Counted from the stretch's first letter, positions 50,101 to 61,000 are shown. The stretch: 64,000 nt of DNA from Trissonchulus latispiculum (GCA_030248195.1 JASAND010015575.1:1-64000); one strand, 5' to 3'. Numbers and translations: made by a program. Notes: generated by a model from the sequence alone, not told the origin.

Positions 50101-53100
50101 TGCTAAAAAACAACTCTCCACAACTACCAACGGAAATCAACAGGTACTGGCCGCCTACTGGGCATTTTTGAAAAAATAGGAAAAAATATAGGAATTTTTC
50201 AAGCAAAAAATAGGAAAATACAGGAATTTTTCAAGCAAAAAATAGGAAAATATAGGAATTTTTCCGGCCAATTTTGGTCAAATTTAAGAAAATTTCAGTT
50301 AGATTTCACCTAGAAATGCAACGGGGCCGCCACTACCGGGGCCCAAACATGAAATGAGAAATTGGGGGTCCAAACAGAAAATTTTCAAAAATTTTCTTGA
50401 AAATTCAAAAATTTCAGATATACAAAGGTTACTATCGTTGTTTTCATTCAAATTGGTGGGGAAATAAACGATTTGCAACACTTCTTGGCTTACGAACTTC
50501 AAAATTTTGGTCAAAAAGTGTCAAAAACTTACAAAATTTTGCTAATTTTTGGCCCCGGTCGGGACCGGGGCCTGACTAGTGTTTTTGTTTTGCTCGAACA
50601 CTTTTGCGCTCTTCTGCGCACTGCCCCAAAATTTTTTGCGCAATTTGTAGAAAAAGTGGGCATAGCCGAAACATTTGTACTTACTATACGTAATTTAGCT
50701 AAAGTTGCGGTTTCGTACATATTAGCATTTGTCTGAAGTTTCTAGAATGTTCAGACTATGTCATACACAAAAGCCACTAAAAACTGGCGTATGGCCAATG
50801 GGAGCATAAACCCACAAACTATATACGCAACAGGGGTCCGGGAAAAAGAGCCTCCAGATGCTGAAAAACTCTTCAAAAATCCACGAGCAATCTTCGTGAC
50901 TTTTCAGTAATTAATTTTAGCAACTTACTTGTTCTGTGTCTGGAAAAAATTGAGCACGCGTGCGCACAAGCCCAAAAGTTTTTGCTAAATTCAAAGACAA
51001 AGTGTGTCACTGCGCACGTTTTTGAGCAAATAAAAAACACCGGGGGCCGGGGCCGGAGCCAGGCCCGGTGCATCCCTAATTTCACCTAACCTAGTCTTAA
51101 TCTATTGAACTTGTCTTGGAAATCAAGGGGCATTTCTAAAAAAATTGTTAAAAATTGGGCTACTTTTATTGCATCAATCGGTAATGGAAAGGCAAAAATC
51201 AACAAAACTTTCTTTAAAAATTACACTTTTTTTAAGAAAACAGTGATTTACGTGAAAGTTTGGGAGCGCGCTTAAAGTTTATTCATAACTCTTAAAAATT
51301 TATTCATGACACGAGTGTTTTTCTCGCCGGCAACTTAAGTGCAGGCTTACACTTTCAGTATTCTTTTCAGTTCAAAATGCGTGACTACCTAAAATTGTAG
51401 AATTTAACCGAGCTGTTCTTATGAACTTGGTAACAAATTCTACCTATACCTATGTACCGATATATGGCATACACCGCATATATATTGTATAATATAGATT
51501 GTCTAAAAGCCGATTCTTTATTTATAAATTAAAATTAAAAAAACCAAACTTATAGAAAAACTAGAAGTTTCACAAAATTAGCTCTGTCTATAAACTAAAA
51601 AATTGAGCAATTGACATACATTTACTCACTAGCGTAGCCATAAAATAATTTCGGAGGGGGGCAAACCAAAATTGTTAGGGTCTTATCTCGATTACCCCCC
51701 CACCACTCAAAACCCTTAAAACCTGACCAAAACATGAGCTAAAATTTGGTATGGGTATGTTTTCGACTACGCTGAGTTCAAATATCGCAAAATTTTTCGA
51801 TTTCGCCAAATTCGATTTTTTCGATTTCTAAGGGGGGACCAAGGGGAAACCGAAAAATTTTTTGTCTCCGATTTTGCTGAAAAGATGTACACAGGGGTTT
51901 TCGGGGTCGTAGAACACGAATCTGAAGTCCGTTTTTCGAGTCAGCATTTCTTTAGCTCAGTATAAGCTTATTTCATCATTTCATTTCTTTCATTTCATCA
52001 GATCATTTCTTGAAAAAACAAAGAAAAACTCCAGTGCGAAAAAATTTTATTGAAAGAACTTCCGTAGCTCAAACGGTTAAAAATCAATTTGTTAAAATTT
52101 GCTTCAGAGACTAAATTTTAGAGCAAAATATTCAAAACTGCATGAAAACAAGAGTACATAATAACTAAGAGTGTGACAAGCGTAGCACTCTTAGCTATTA
52201 AGACCGGGGACATCATCTGCACGATAACGGCCGACCCCCTACACAAATTAGACCCCAGTGACCCCTCCCACAAATGAGTACCTAGTACACATTTGTGTAC
52301 CATCACTCGCTTGTATGTTTATGTGTTGAAGCCAAAAACGTTCTATCAGCAGCTGGCCACTTTCGAGCTTCAACACATAAACATACAAGCGAGTGATGGT
52401 ACACAAATGTGTACTAGGTACTCATTTGTGGGAGGGGTCACTGGGGTCTAATTTGTGTAGGAGGTCGGCCGTTATCGTGCAGATGATGTCCCCAGCCTGA
52501 TAACTAAGAGTGCGACGCTTGTCACACACTTAGTTATTATGTACTCTTGATGAAAACAACCTTAGCAAAACGTTAACAAAATTTTGAATTTTGAAAAATA
52601 CGTAATATATTGGAAACCTTTAAGAAGATTAATATGGCATGTAGTAGGTAGTTGTCCAATTGTAAATTAGAATGTAAATAGAAAATATATTGGAAGTGGC
52701 TTATCGACAGCTTCATCGGTGAAATCACGGAATTTTTCCGAAAGTTTCGACGGAAAGGAAAGTTTCGTAAACTCATTTGAATGTACTGATTATAAGCTTT
52801 AAAACTATGTATATATAAAGCTCTATATATAAAACATTGATTGGTTCAATGGTGAAAATTAAATCGACATAATAAAGATAGCATTCCGGCGAAGCCAGAA
52901 AGTTTTTGAGAATTGCCCATTGCAAGGTATACGTGTAGAACAGAAAATTATACTGACGTTACCTTTCCACAGTTAAAATAATAAATCTCCTCAAAAATTA
53001 TGAAAAAATAGGAAAATATAGGAATTTTAGGCAAAAATAGGAAAAAATAGGAATATTTGAAAAATATAGGAAAAAATAGGAAAAATAGGAATAGTAGGCG

Positions 53101-53972
53101 CCCTGCAGGTAGAGTATTCTGATCGGAGCACCGTGAGCACCGTATGCAATGCAATAAAGTGAAGCCGCCTAGCATTATTTTACGTCTTCGTACAATACTG
53201 TATACAAATCACTCAATCTATCTAAAGCTTTACAAATTATAACGGGTATTCAGTGTGACAATTGTACCGCCTAAAGATAGTCTATTGTATTATGGTAGAT
53301 GCATTCAAGTCGTAAATGCTAACTCAGGGTATTTCGGGACAAAAATACCAATGTTTGACTCATTTTTGCAACCCCCCCCCCCCCGAAAATCCCCCTCGGG
53401 CCACCCCCACCCCCCGGCGAAAATCCTTAAAAAATGCCCTACTAACAGTTGCAATAAAGCTTGTTTTCATTTGGCAGAAAATAAAGGTGGTAGTCCTGGC
53501 CAAAGCTCCAATCTAATCCAAATAAAGAAACTAAGAAGTTAAAATTATTAACTTGCAAGCCAAAACCCGTAATTTCCCTTGTCAACAAAAATAAGCTCTG
53601 ACATCATGCATACAATGTATGGGTGTCATTGTATTAATAGCGAACCTCTACGTTTCCTAGACTCAATGATTTCCAGACAACGCTTCTCGAATTCCGGATC
53701 TAATTCTTCTTCAATCAAGGCATAAGCTGCATCTCGCATACCACAGGCACGATGACGGATTATCTTATCTATAATTACTGCAGAGATTTAATGAATAGTA
53801 AAGCAATCATATTCTATCTGTCAGAAACTGTGCGTCAAGGCTTTCGTTAGATCTGAAGCCATGAGACAGCTAGACTGTCGTTACCCAGTTTCAACATATT
53901 ATTTTAGACGTCGCTAAATTTCAGTCTTACTGAAAATCTCGAGTTTATCGCCTTATGGTTTTACATAAGATT

Positions 53973-54059
<87 letters not shown>

Positions 54060-57000
54060 GTGCACATGAAATTTATATGGCTTGTGGCTTGACACCATAA
54101 AGGCCCTCTAAGTTCTAGTACCCGAAGATCTCCCCCCCCCCCCATTTTGCCGAAGAACTCCCCCCCCCCCATTTTGAAGCAAGTAAAAACTGTGTATACC
54201 AGCCAGTTCTAGGTCAGGATTATATTCCAGGGCGTTTTTGGCGATCAGGTCAATATCTGACAAAAACTCCTGAACAGTTCGATATTGATGAGCGTCAATC
54301 TTTTTCATCATTGCGGAAAAGTCCATCGGCTTAGCTATGATATCAAAATAATCCGGAACCTGAATAAAAAGCAAGAACCAAGAATAAATTACACAAATCA
54401 GTGGCGAATACACGGCGGCGAGGGGTGGGAGGACGCCATCCTTGTCGCGACTTGAAGGCAGAAAAAATTAAAAAATAGAAAAAAGGAAAAAACCTTTGAA
54501 ACGAATTTTCAGATTTTTAATTGCATATATTTTTTCGTTTTAGAAAAAAAGTTTAAAATGCATACTAATGTTCGGAGAAAATTTTAATTTTTGCCTAAAA
54601 CTGTTAAAAACATCTTTAAAATGTTTCACGGTTCTTCAAATGTAAAGATTTAAAGATGAAGAACGATTTTACTGCAAAAACAAAAACTTTTGTCAACTTT
54701 TAGAGGGCTCCGCCAACCTCCGCCGACCAACTTTTAGAGGGCTCAACCCTCCGCCCCAGACCCCTGAAAAATTTCTCCTGGGGGAGCAAATTCCTCCCCA
54801 GCACTGGCGGCTCTAGAATTTGGTGACGGGGGTGGCGGTACCATATATTTGGGGGGGGGGGGGGGCTGCAGAGTTTGAAGAAATTTTTTGTTTTTGCAAT
54901 AAACTTGGGCTTCGTATCTTTAATTCTTTTCATTTTGAAGAACTGTGAAAATTCTTCTTTAAAATACTACACATTTTTAGGCAAAAATAGTAATTTCTCC
55001 GAAAAATCGGATGCATTTTAAGCTTTTACTTTAGAAATGCAACAAATATGCCGTTAAAAATTAGAAAATTCGAGCCAACGGCGCGGAGATGTTTTGGTGT
55101 TTTGTCCTTTTCCCCATTTTTCTCCTCAACTTTTTCCTACCTTCGAATCGCGACGGGGGGCGGCCCCGCCCCTGCTCCCCAGCAAGAAATCCTGGATCTG
55201 CTAGTGAAACAGATATATAAATTAATCAATACGTACACAGAATGAATAAGGCAACGTTAGTCCACTAGTAACTAAAATAATTTTGTATTTACGAGTTTCA
55301 CAGTGCTCAACAACTTGCTGCTGCTGCTGGTTTGATACCTCTTCACGATCGACCGGCTTTGAGAATATCTTAAATTTCATATCTCGGATAAGACGGCCTA
55401 AGATTTCTCTGAGAAATATTCGAAGCTCTCTCAGGACATTCTCTTCTTCACGCTCCAGTAGCAGCTCTTCCTCGGGTGTCAATTTTGGCGGTTCAGGTGG
55501 TGCCAACGGTAAATCATCCAATACAGCAGCTGAAAATATCATAAAACGTCAAAACTTTGCATCATAACAAAAAACGTAAATCTGACCATATACAGATACA
55601 TAAACTACGTAAAACCAAGAGTACATAATATATAAGAGTGTGACAGCAGGCAAGCTCTCTGTTACATGCTCTTATTGGGCTATTATTGGGCTTATTTTAT
55701 GCCCCGGTAAACAACTATCCCCCAAATTCGCCCCTGTCCTAAAGTAGCTACCGCTTTTGGTATTAAATGTGGCTCTGAAAACATTGCTCAGAAGGCTAAA
55801 TTATCAAACATTCATTTTATTTTTACTGAATAGATTGGAGGTTTTTACTCAATGGTTGCCGTTTTAACACACTAAATCTGCATATTTTTGCATTGAAAAC
55901 TAGCTTTTCAGCGGATACTACAAAAGAACAAAAATTTAGCACGATTTTAGAAAAGTTTCGAATAATTTTCGTCCCCCTCCCAAACTCCTTGCTCCCCGAG
56001 AGACATCTGGGCCTTTTTATTGGGGTGGGCACCCCACTTTTTCAAAATTTTCCTTCTTCGCCTGAATTTTTTGGTCAAAAATCGTCTCTTTTGGTTCTCA
56101 AGCTCAATTTTTCAGCATAGAAAACATGCTATTTTTAGTGCATTTGGGCAATTTTAGACCACTTTGGTTCCCCCCTCCCGTTGGGTTCACCCCACTTCCC
56201 CACCCCCACTTTTAGCCTAGAAAAAGCCCAGTACATGTAAATAGATTTTCACAATCTGAGTATATACATACGTAACAGCTCCACAATATTATGAAACCGA
56301 TACCAGCTAATGACACATTAACATGTAACTGCCATAGAAGATAGCTAAAATGTAAACGAACATAAAGGAGGTGTAGTTGGCAGTTTCATAGTTTCCACCA
56401 ACAGCAGTGGTTGAAAAAATAAACGCCTCTGAGAAGTTGTTGGTAGTTGCAGCTCTATTACATCATTTTCATCAAATAAGCGATTTAACTAAAACATCAT
56501 AAAGGTTACCACATGATTTGCAGAAACTTAACCTGAACCAACCCAAGTTTCTTTTTCTGGCCATAGCTTTTTCTTGGTCATCCCTTATGACAAGGAACAT
56601 ATTGTAGTTAACTAAATTAATTTCAATTTGGCGGAAACAACAAGAGCGCTTACAGTTAGAGATAGAAGTTGGCCGATATTATTTCATCCATCCATAATAT
56701 ATTAATGTAGAAACTAGTACCCATCATTATTACTGTTTCATTTTTGTGTGACAACAGAATCGTCAACGCACAATTAGTATATAAAAACAGAAACAAACAG
56801 ACAGCAACTAAGAAACGAAAAATTTGCAAATCCTATCCCTGTTCCTAAAGTTGCGTACCTGAGCATCAAGCATGGCCGTCTGATTGGCAGTGGCCAGAAC
56901 GAGTAATGGTAATGAAGGATCCAACTGATCCAGAAACGATCGAAGCGTCAGCCAGGCTAGGCTACCATGAATTGGGGCAGCAGATATTGGATGAAGGCCT

Positions 57001-57155
57001 GGCAAACCGCCTCCTGCAAAACTGCTGTTCATGTCGGGATGAGGACCACTTCCCACACCGCCACCCAAACTACTGGAGCCACCTCCACCGTACCACATAT
57101 CCAGATCCGGAATATACAGGACGGATGGTGTATCTTTCAGGGCCGCATGAACAAT
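44127..57155 (-). CDS. ATAD2: ATAD2-type AAA+ ATPase with bromodomain; 3' ten exons, 5' part missing
   Basis: ATAD2 proteins are nuclear AAA+ hexamers whose bromodomain reads acetylated histones. Exons on the minus strand: 57155-56859, 56488-56362, 55529-55339, 54359-54200, 53777-53646, 49967-49660, 49194-48716, 46836-46590, 44613-44589 and 44335 to 44160 or 44127; all phases agree. The first two encode the degenerate second AAA domain (ALKDTPSVLYIPDLDMW, LPLLVLATANQTAML, LPTTSQRRLFFQPLLL). Next are APPEPPKLTPEEE, ENVLRELRIFLREI, and the bromodomain: KIFSKPVDREEVPDYFDIIA, KPMDF, DIDLIAKNALEYNPD, then IRHRACGMRDAAYALIEEEL. Asn of ALEYNP is the expected acetyl-lysine contact. A long Ser-rich linker with basic SQRKKRRHR follows, then a C-terminal helical domain (LVIDLKELEDMLHQVV...VVRKHAQAWNR) as in ATAD2. 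If the last donor at 44160 is not used, the frame stops at 44127. The first AAA domain was not found. Confidence 0.93.
44613..44740. other. ATAD2 intron next to the 25-bp microexon
   Basis: Only the immediate flank of the microexon (44589-44613) shows splice signals: a GATTTCAG acceptor to its right and a GTTCGT donor to its left. Nothing else was identified here. Confidence 0.3.
45200..45321. repeat. Foldback-family arm interrupted by a hAT-like insertion
   Basis: AAAACATTTTTGTCTCCTATTTTGCCG, then AAAGGTGC, then GAATATGAAATCCG, then ATTCGATGCG follow the ACACATATCTG-family arm order. The arm continues after the insertion at 45727 (GTTCAGTATGCGC). Confidence 0.5.
45322..45718. mobile_element. 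hAT-like non-autonomous element with CGTAGCC ends, perfect 8-bp TSD, in ATAD2 intron
   Basis: The left end is CAGGCGCGTAGCCGGGGGG. The right end read inward is CACTGCGTAGCCAGGAAAA. The 8-bp duplication CTTCCATC (45314-45321 and 45719-45726) is perfect. C-rich runs lie just inside both ends. The element has inserted into an older dispersed repeat. A related end (CACTAGCGTAGCCA) occurs at 51630 without a visible partner. Confidence 0.85.
47440..47790. repeat. Dispersed repeat with G-rich ends in ATAD2 intron
   Basis: GTGGGGG-type ends enclose an AT-rich centre (AAATTTGACCAAAAATC, TTTGGCATTTTCTGGGCAT). It has the same order as 42405-42730 and, reversed, 55860-56230. The 179-codon minus frame 47580-48119 is produced by this repeat plus the next one. 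Confidence 0.6.
48000..48380. repeat. Dispersed repeat with GGATTTGGTGACGGGG start
   Basis: GTCCAGGATTTGGTGACGGGG at 48025 and GCGACCGGGGGGCGACCCC near 48360 bound a block shared with 54802-55206: TTTTTGCAATA, TCTTTAATTCTTTT, GATGCATTTCAAG, GCCGTTAAAAATTAG and GGCGCG. Confidence 0.6.
50311..51078. mobile_element. hAT-like element with GGGGCC arrays and perfect 8-bp TSD, nested
   Basis: The ends are TAGAAATGCAACGGGGCC and TAGGGATGCACCGGGCC (read inward). Flanks are ATTTCACC on both sides (50303-50310, 51079-51086). GGGGCC/CCGGGG repeats sit near both ends and again mid-element (50549-50572), hinting at two overlapping copies. No transposase frame was found. Confidence 0.85.
51720..51975. repeat. 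Arm of the ACACATATCTG foldback family
   Basis: Contains in order AATTTGGTATGGGTATGTTTTC, CGCTGAGTTCAAATATCGC, AAAATTTTTCGATTTCGCC, GGGGGGACCAAGGGG, TTTTTTGTCTCCGATTTTGC, then AATCTGAAGTCCGTTTTTCG and TTTAGCTCAGTATAAGC. This is the best-preserved solo arm in the window and the most useful for comparison with the 58-64 kb modules. Confidence 0.7.
52149..52549. mobile_element. CAAGAGT-family foldback MITE, 401 bp, perfect 7-bp TSD
   Basis: CAAGAGTACATAATAACTAA pairs with TTAGTTATTATGTACTCTTG. Flanks are ATGAAAA (52142-52148, 52550-52556). The arms are almost perfect down to a short centre near 52345 (for example ACACATTTGTGTACCATCAC with its complement), which makes this the youngest-looking member. 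Confidence 0.92.
53977..54057. repeat. (TA)n microsatellite in ATAD2 intron
   Basis: About 40 TA units between the two bromodomain-encoding exons. Two C-runs follow (54131-54140, 54161-54170) before the exon at 54200. Confidence 0.95.
54400..54801. repeat. Inverted partner of the 54802-55206 repeat
   Basis: From CAGTGGCGAATACACGG the text runs as the complement of the block to its right (TTTAAAATGCATACTAATG, TTTTTGCCTAAAACTG, TGAAGAACGATTTTACTGC). The two form an imperfect 800-bp foldback within one ATAD2 intron. Confidence 0.55.
54802..55206. mobile_element. hAT-like element with CACTGGCGG ends
   Basis: The left end is CACTGGCGGCTCTAGAATTT and the right end read inward is CACTAGCAGATCCAGGATTT (15 of 20 identical). 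A long G-run lies just inside the left end. No target duplication was found, perhaps because the left side is inside another element. The interior matches 48000-48380 and 43615-43985. Confidence 0.6.
55616..55690. repeat. Solo left end of the CAAGAGT family in ATAD2 intron
   Basis: CAAGAGTACATAATATATAAG, then AGTGTGACAGCAGGCAAGCTC follow the family start. No right end is present nearby, so the copy is truncated. Confidence 0.6.
55860..56230. repeat. Reversed copy of the G-rich-ended dispersed repeat
   Basis: GGGTGGGCACCCCACTTTTTC, then TTTTTTGGTCAAAAATCG, and CCACTTCCCCACCCCCACTT near 56210 match the complement of 47440-47790. It lies in the ATAD2 intron between exons 56488-56362 and 55529-55339. 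Confidence 0.6.
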
Positions 57156-57830
57156 CTAAAATGTCACACCGTTACAGTGGTGGTATTCTTTACCGTATTT
57201 TGGATGATAACATTTGCGAAAGTAATCCAAAACGTAACTTTCAGAACACGTGTTCCTGAGCACATTAGAAACAATCCCAGAATCTTTGTGTCAAAATTTC
57301 AGACCTTTGCCGAATAAGTCCCACACTGTCGCTGCTTGAAATTAGCCAAAACCTATTCAATCGAAAAAGCTCGTCAAACTGTATAACTTTGCTCTTGGAC
57401 CAATCTTCAACATTCCAAGAGATAAGCGAGATTAAAGATTTGTGAGGTCAAAAACCGGCTGATTTCCAAATTTCCAGATTTATGTCTTTGCTGCAACATG
57501 TAACCACAACATTCGACAACGATGTATCCAAACTAAAACCATCAGCCAGCACATATTTTGAGCAAAAATAAGCTTGATTACTTGAGTCTAGCTAAGGTTG
57601 TGGCTGAAAAACCCATTTAAAAAAACTACAATCAGTTTGTTTTAAACAAGAATTTTTCAGAACTGCCTCAAGGAAACTGCAAACAAATTCACAGAAACGT
57701 TTTTCGCACTGTTGCCGAGGACAACCTTTATTGGTTTTGCTGAAACTTTCACAAAGTTGTGTAAATCTCATCTGAAGTGACAAACAAGCTAAACTGGCAT
57801 GAATGGTTTGCCGCCGCTTCTTTCTTTAGG
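57156..57830. other. Upstream side of the first recognised ATAD2 exon; no exon identified
   Basis: The text near 57360-57460 (CAAGAGCAAAGTTATACAG, complement strand) recurs at 30330-30360 and is a dispersed repeat. No further AAA-domain exon was recognised. Confidence 0.4.
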
Positions 57831-57837
57831 CAGCTAA

Positions 57838-59126
57838 CTTTGTAGCGTTGATTTTCGGTAAATGGTTGCCTCTGAAAGGGTAGTTGGGATAAGGAACTTT
57901 TCTAGAAATGGTTGCCCTTGAAAGGGCAGTTGGGATAACTAATTTTTCACTAAATATCGCTAACGTTACTTGATACACCCTCTTAAAGGGAGTCCTAGCA
58001 AATCCACCAGCTCAACTTGACTACCGGCTTCGAAAAAAGTACTGATATTTGGCTTTTCTAAACAATTTGCTCACTTTTGCGGACTCCAACAGCGTAGCAT
58101 TTGGCCATATCTCGAGATCCACGGGAGCTACAAACATTTCAATTGCAGATTTGGAATCTGCGTCCCCGAATTACCCTATGACCGACTTTTCAACCGAATC
58201 GGACATTAAACGTTTTTATCCATTTTTGACACCTTCACCTGAAAATGGTTGCCCATAAAAGGGCAGTTGGGATAAGAAATTTTCTACTAAATATCGCTGA
58301 AAGTTACTTTACACTTCTTTTTAAAGGGTGTCCTAGCAAATCCACCGGCTATACCTGACTAATGAGTTAAAAAAACACAGATATTAGGCGTTTCTGGGCA
58401 GTTTGCTCAGTTTTGCGGTCTCCAACAGTGTAACTTTTGGCCATATCTCGAGATTCACAACAGCTAGAAAAATTTCGATTGCAGATTTGGAATCTACGTC
58501 CCCGAATTACCCCAGGACATGCTTTTCAACCAAATCGGAGAGAAAAAGTTTTCGACCATTTTTGACACCTTCCTCTGAAAATGGTTGCCCATAAAAAGGC
58601 AGTTGGGATAAGGAATTTTCGATTAAATATCGCTGCAAGTTACTTGACACTTCTTTTTAAAGGGTGTCCTAGCAAATCCACCGGCTAAACTTGACTAACG
58701 AGTTCAAAAAACACAGATATTAGGCGTTTCTGGGCAGTTTGCTCACTTTTGCGGTCTCCCACAGTGTAACTTTTGGCCATATCTCGAGATTCACAAAAGC
58801 TAGAAAAATTTCGATTGCAGATTTGGAATCAGCGTCCGCGAATTACCATTACCCTAGGACTGACTTTTCAACCAAATCGGAGAGAAAAAGTTTTCGACCA
58901 TTTTTGAGAATCGCCTTGCCAGAGAACCAGAACCCCCCTTTAAACCAGAACCATTTTAAAAAATTAAATTCCCTGCCCTGGTCGACTGGGTGGGTCTAGA
59001 GCGATGAAATTAAAATGGGCCAGGTTTGGGACCAACCCCCACATACCCACCAAATTTCAGCTCCGGGCGTTGAGCCTAGCTTGAGTTAATAGGGGGGGAC
59101 AAGAAGAAGAAGAATAATAATAATAA
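57838..59126. mobile_element. (AAT)n-tailed modular unit with about 336-bp internal modules
   Basis: GGTTGCC-GAAAGGGCAGTTGGGATAA heads repeat at 57863, 57907, 58245 and 58580. The modules share TTTAAAGGGTGTCCTAGCAA, then ATCCACCGGCTA, then TTTGGCCATATCTCGAGATT, then TGCAGATTTGGAATC and ACTTTTCAACCAAATCGGAG. The unit ends with a non-repeated 3' part, ATTTCAGCTCCGGGCG, then TTAATAGGGGGGGACAAG and (AAG)n(AAT)n. Small frames recurring at about 336-354-bp spacing (58049, 58403, 58739) are products of the modules. Confidence 0.7.
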
Positions 59127-60962
59127 CTAGCGCTACTGCAAGAATGTGTTGCCCACAACAGGTTTTTCTGTTTATTTTTCTGCCATAACTTTCGCTAGAC
59201 GCATTTTCAGAAAATGTCGCAAGAAGGAAAGTTGCTCAGCTCGACGAGCTCTTTCATTTGAGCCCCATACCGACCACTTTTGGGGAAATTTTTCAAAATC
59301 CGGAATTTTCCGGAACGAATATCTCGAAATCCGTTAATTTTCGGGAAATTTCGGTTTTAGTTTCGAAATCAGCGTGGTCGAATTACCCTATGACCAACTT
59401 TTGAGTGAAATCGGAGACAAAAAATTTTTCGTCCCAAAATCCGGATTTTCGTGAATTCCCGGATTTTCCGTTTTTCGGACATAACTTTCGCTAGACGCAT
59501 TTCCGTAAAATGTCGCAAGAAGGAAAGTTGTTCAGCTCGACGAGCTCTTTCATTTGAGCCCCATACCGACCACTTTTGAAGAAATTTTTAAAAATCCGGA
59601 ATTTTCCGGAGCGAATATCTCGAAATCCGTAAATTTTCCGGAAATTTCGATTTCAGTTTCGAAATCAGCGTGGTCGAGTTACCCTATGACCAACTTTTGA
59701 GCGAAATCGGAGACAAAAAATTTTTGACCAAATTTTGGATTTTGAAATTTCGCCTTGGTCCCCCCTTACCAACCGAAAAATTCCGGGATTCGCCATTCCC
59801 GGAATCCGGAAGGTATCGGAGCCATCTTGCTTCCCGGAGATGTCCTTGTCAAGGGCTTCAAAATAAGGTATCAACCACCCCTGTACCCCTTCCCAATCTC
59901 GAGATCTAGGGGGGGGACAGACGGATAATAATAATAACTAGCGAAGTAGCGAGAATGGGTTGCCGCGGCAGTTTCCCTTAGGTTCCGGGTTTTCTTTCAG
60001 AAGAATACAACAGTTTTTTGGTCGTAACTTTCGTTAGACGCATTACCGGAAAATGCCGCAAGCAGAAAAGTTGTTCAGCTCGACGAGCTCTTTCATTTGA
60101 GCCCCATATCGACCACTTTCGGAAAAATTTTTCCAAATCCGGGTTTTCGGGAATTCCCGGATTTTCAGTTTTTCGGCTGTAACTTTCGCTAGACACATTT
60201 CCGGAAAATGCCGCAAGAAGGAAAGTTGCTCAGCTCGACGAGCTCTTTCATTTGAGTATCATATCGACCACTTTCGGAAAAATTTTTCAAAATCCGGTTT
60301 TTCGGGAATTCCCGGATTTTCAGTTTTTCGGCTGTAACTTTTGCTAGACGCATTTCCGGAAAATGTCGCAAGCAGAAAAGTTGTTCAGCTCGACGAGCTC
60401 TTTCATTTGAGTACCATATCGACCACTTTCTGAAAAATTTTTCAAAATCCGGGTTTTCGGGAATTCCCGGATTTTCAGTTTTTCGGCTGTAACTTTTGCT
60501 AGACGCATTTCCGGAAAATGTCGCAAGAAGGAAAGTTGTTCAGCTCGGCGAGCTCTTTCATTTGAGTACCATATCGACCACTTTCTGAAAAATTTTTCAA
60601 AATCCGGAATTTTCCGGGTCCAATATCTCGCAATCCGTAAAATTTCCGGAAATTTCGATTTCAGTTTCGAACTCAGCGTGGTCGAATTACCCTATGCCCA
60701 ACTTTTGAGCAAAATCGGAGACAAAAAATTTTTACGTTTCCCTTGGTCCCCCCTTACCATTCTAAAAAATTCCGGGATTCGCCATTCCCGGAATCCGGGA
60801 AATATCGGACTGCCCGTGCCTCAGTCAACACTTCACCCCACCCCCAACACCCCTGAAAAATTTCAGCCCAATCGGGCCACCCCAGCAAAAGTTAGAGGGG
60901 GGGACAGGGGTGGTCACGAGATGAATAATAATAATAATAAATAAACGGACATACCCAGATGA

Positions 60963-61000
60963 AAGGGTTGCCTTTTTTGTGTAAAAAGCGGCAACCCAAT
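60963..61000 (+). repeat. Hairpin-only short unit (GGGTTGCC stem)
   Basis: GGGTTGCC, an 18-base T/A-rich loop region, and GGCAACCC directly followed by AATAATAA. It sits between two long units and appears to be a unit reduced to its head hairpin and tail. Confidence 0.6.

Larger units (their letters stand above)
50147..53105. mobile_element. CAGG-type element with 6-bp TSD and TAGGAAAAA subterminal arrays
   Basis: The left end CTGGCCGCCTACT and the right end, read inward, CAGGGCGCCTACT agree at 11 of 13 bases. CAGGTA flanks both sides (50141-50146, 53106-53111). Arrays of ATAGGAAAAAATAGGAA lie inside each end (50175-50275, 53000-53095), in the same orientation on the plus strand. The element lies in an ATAD2 intron and carries two younger insertions (50311-51078, 52149-52549). 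Confidence 0.6.

Noticed and set aside
56521..56640. Open minus-strand stretch (FLVIRDDQEKAMARKRNLGW) with splice-like edges
   Set aside because: It does not match ATAD2 and its phase does not fit between the neighbouring exons; the exon at 56488-56362 fills the gap instead.
56906..57317. 116-117 codon plus-strand frames
   Set aside because: Antisense of the ATAD2 AAA2 exon 57155-56859.
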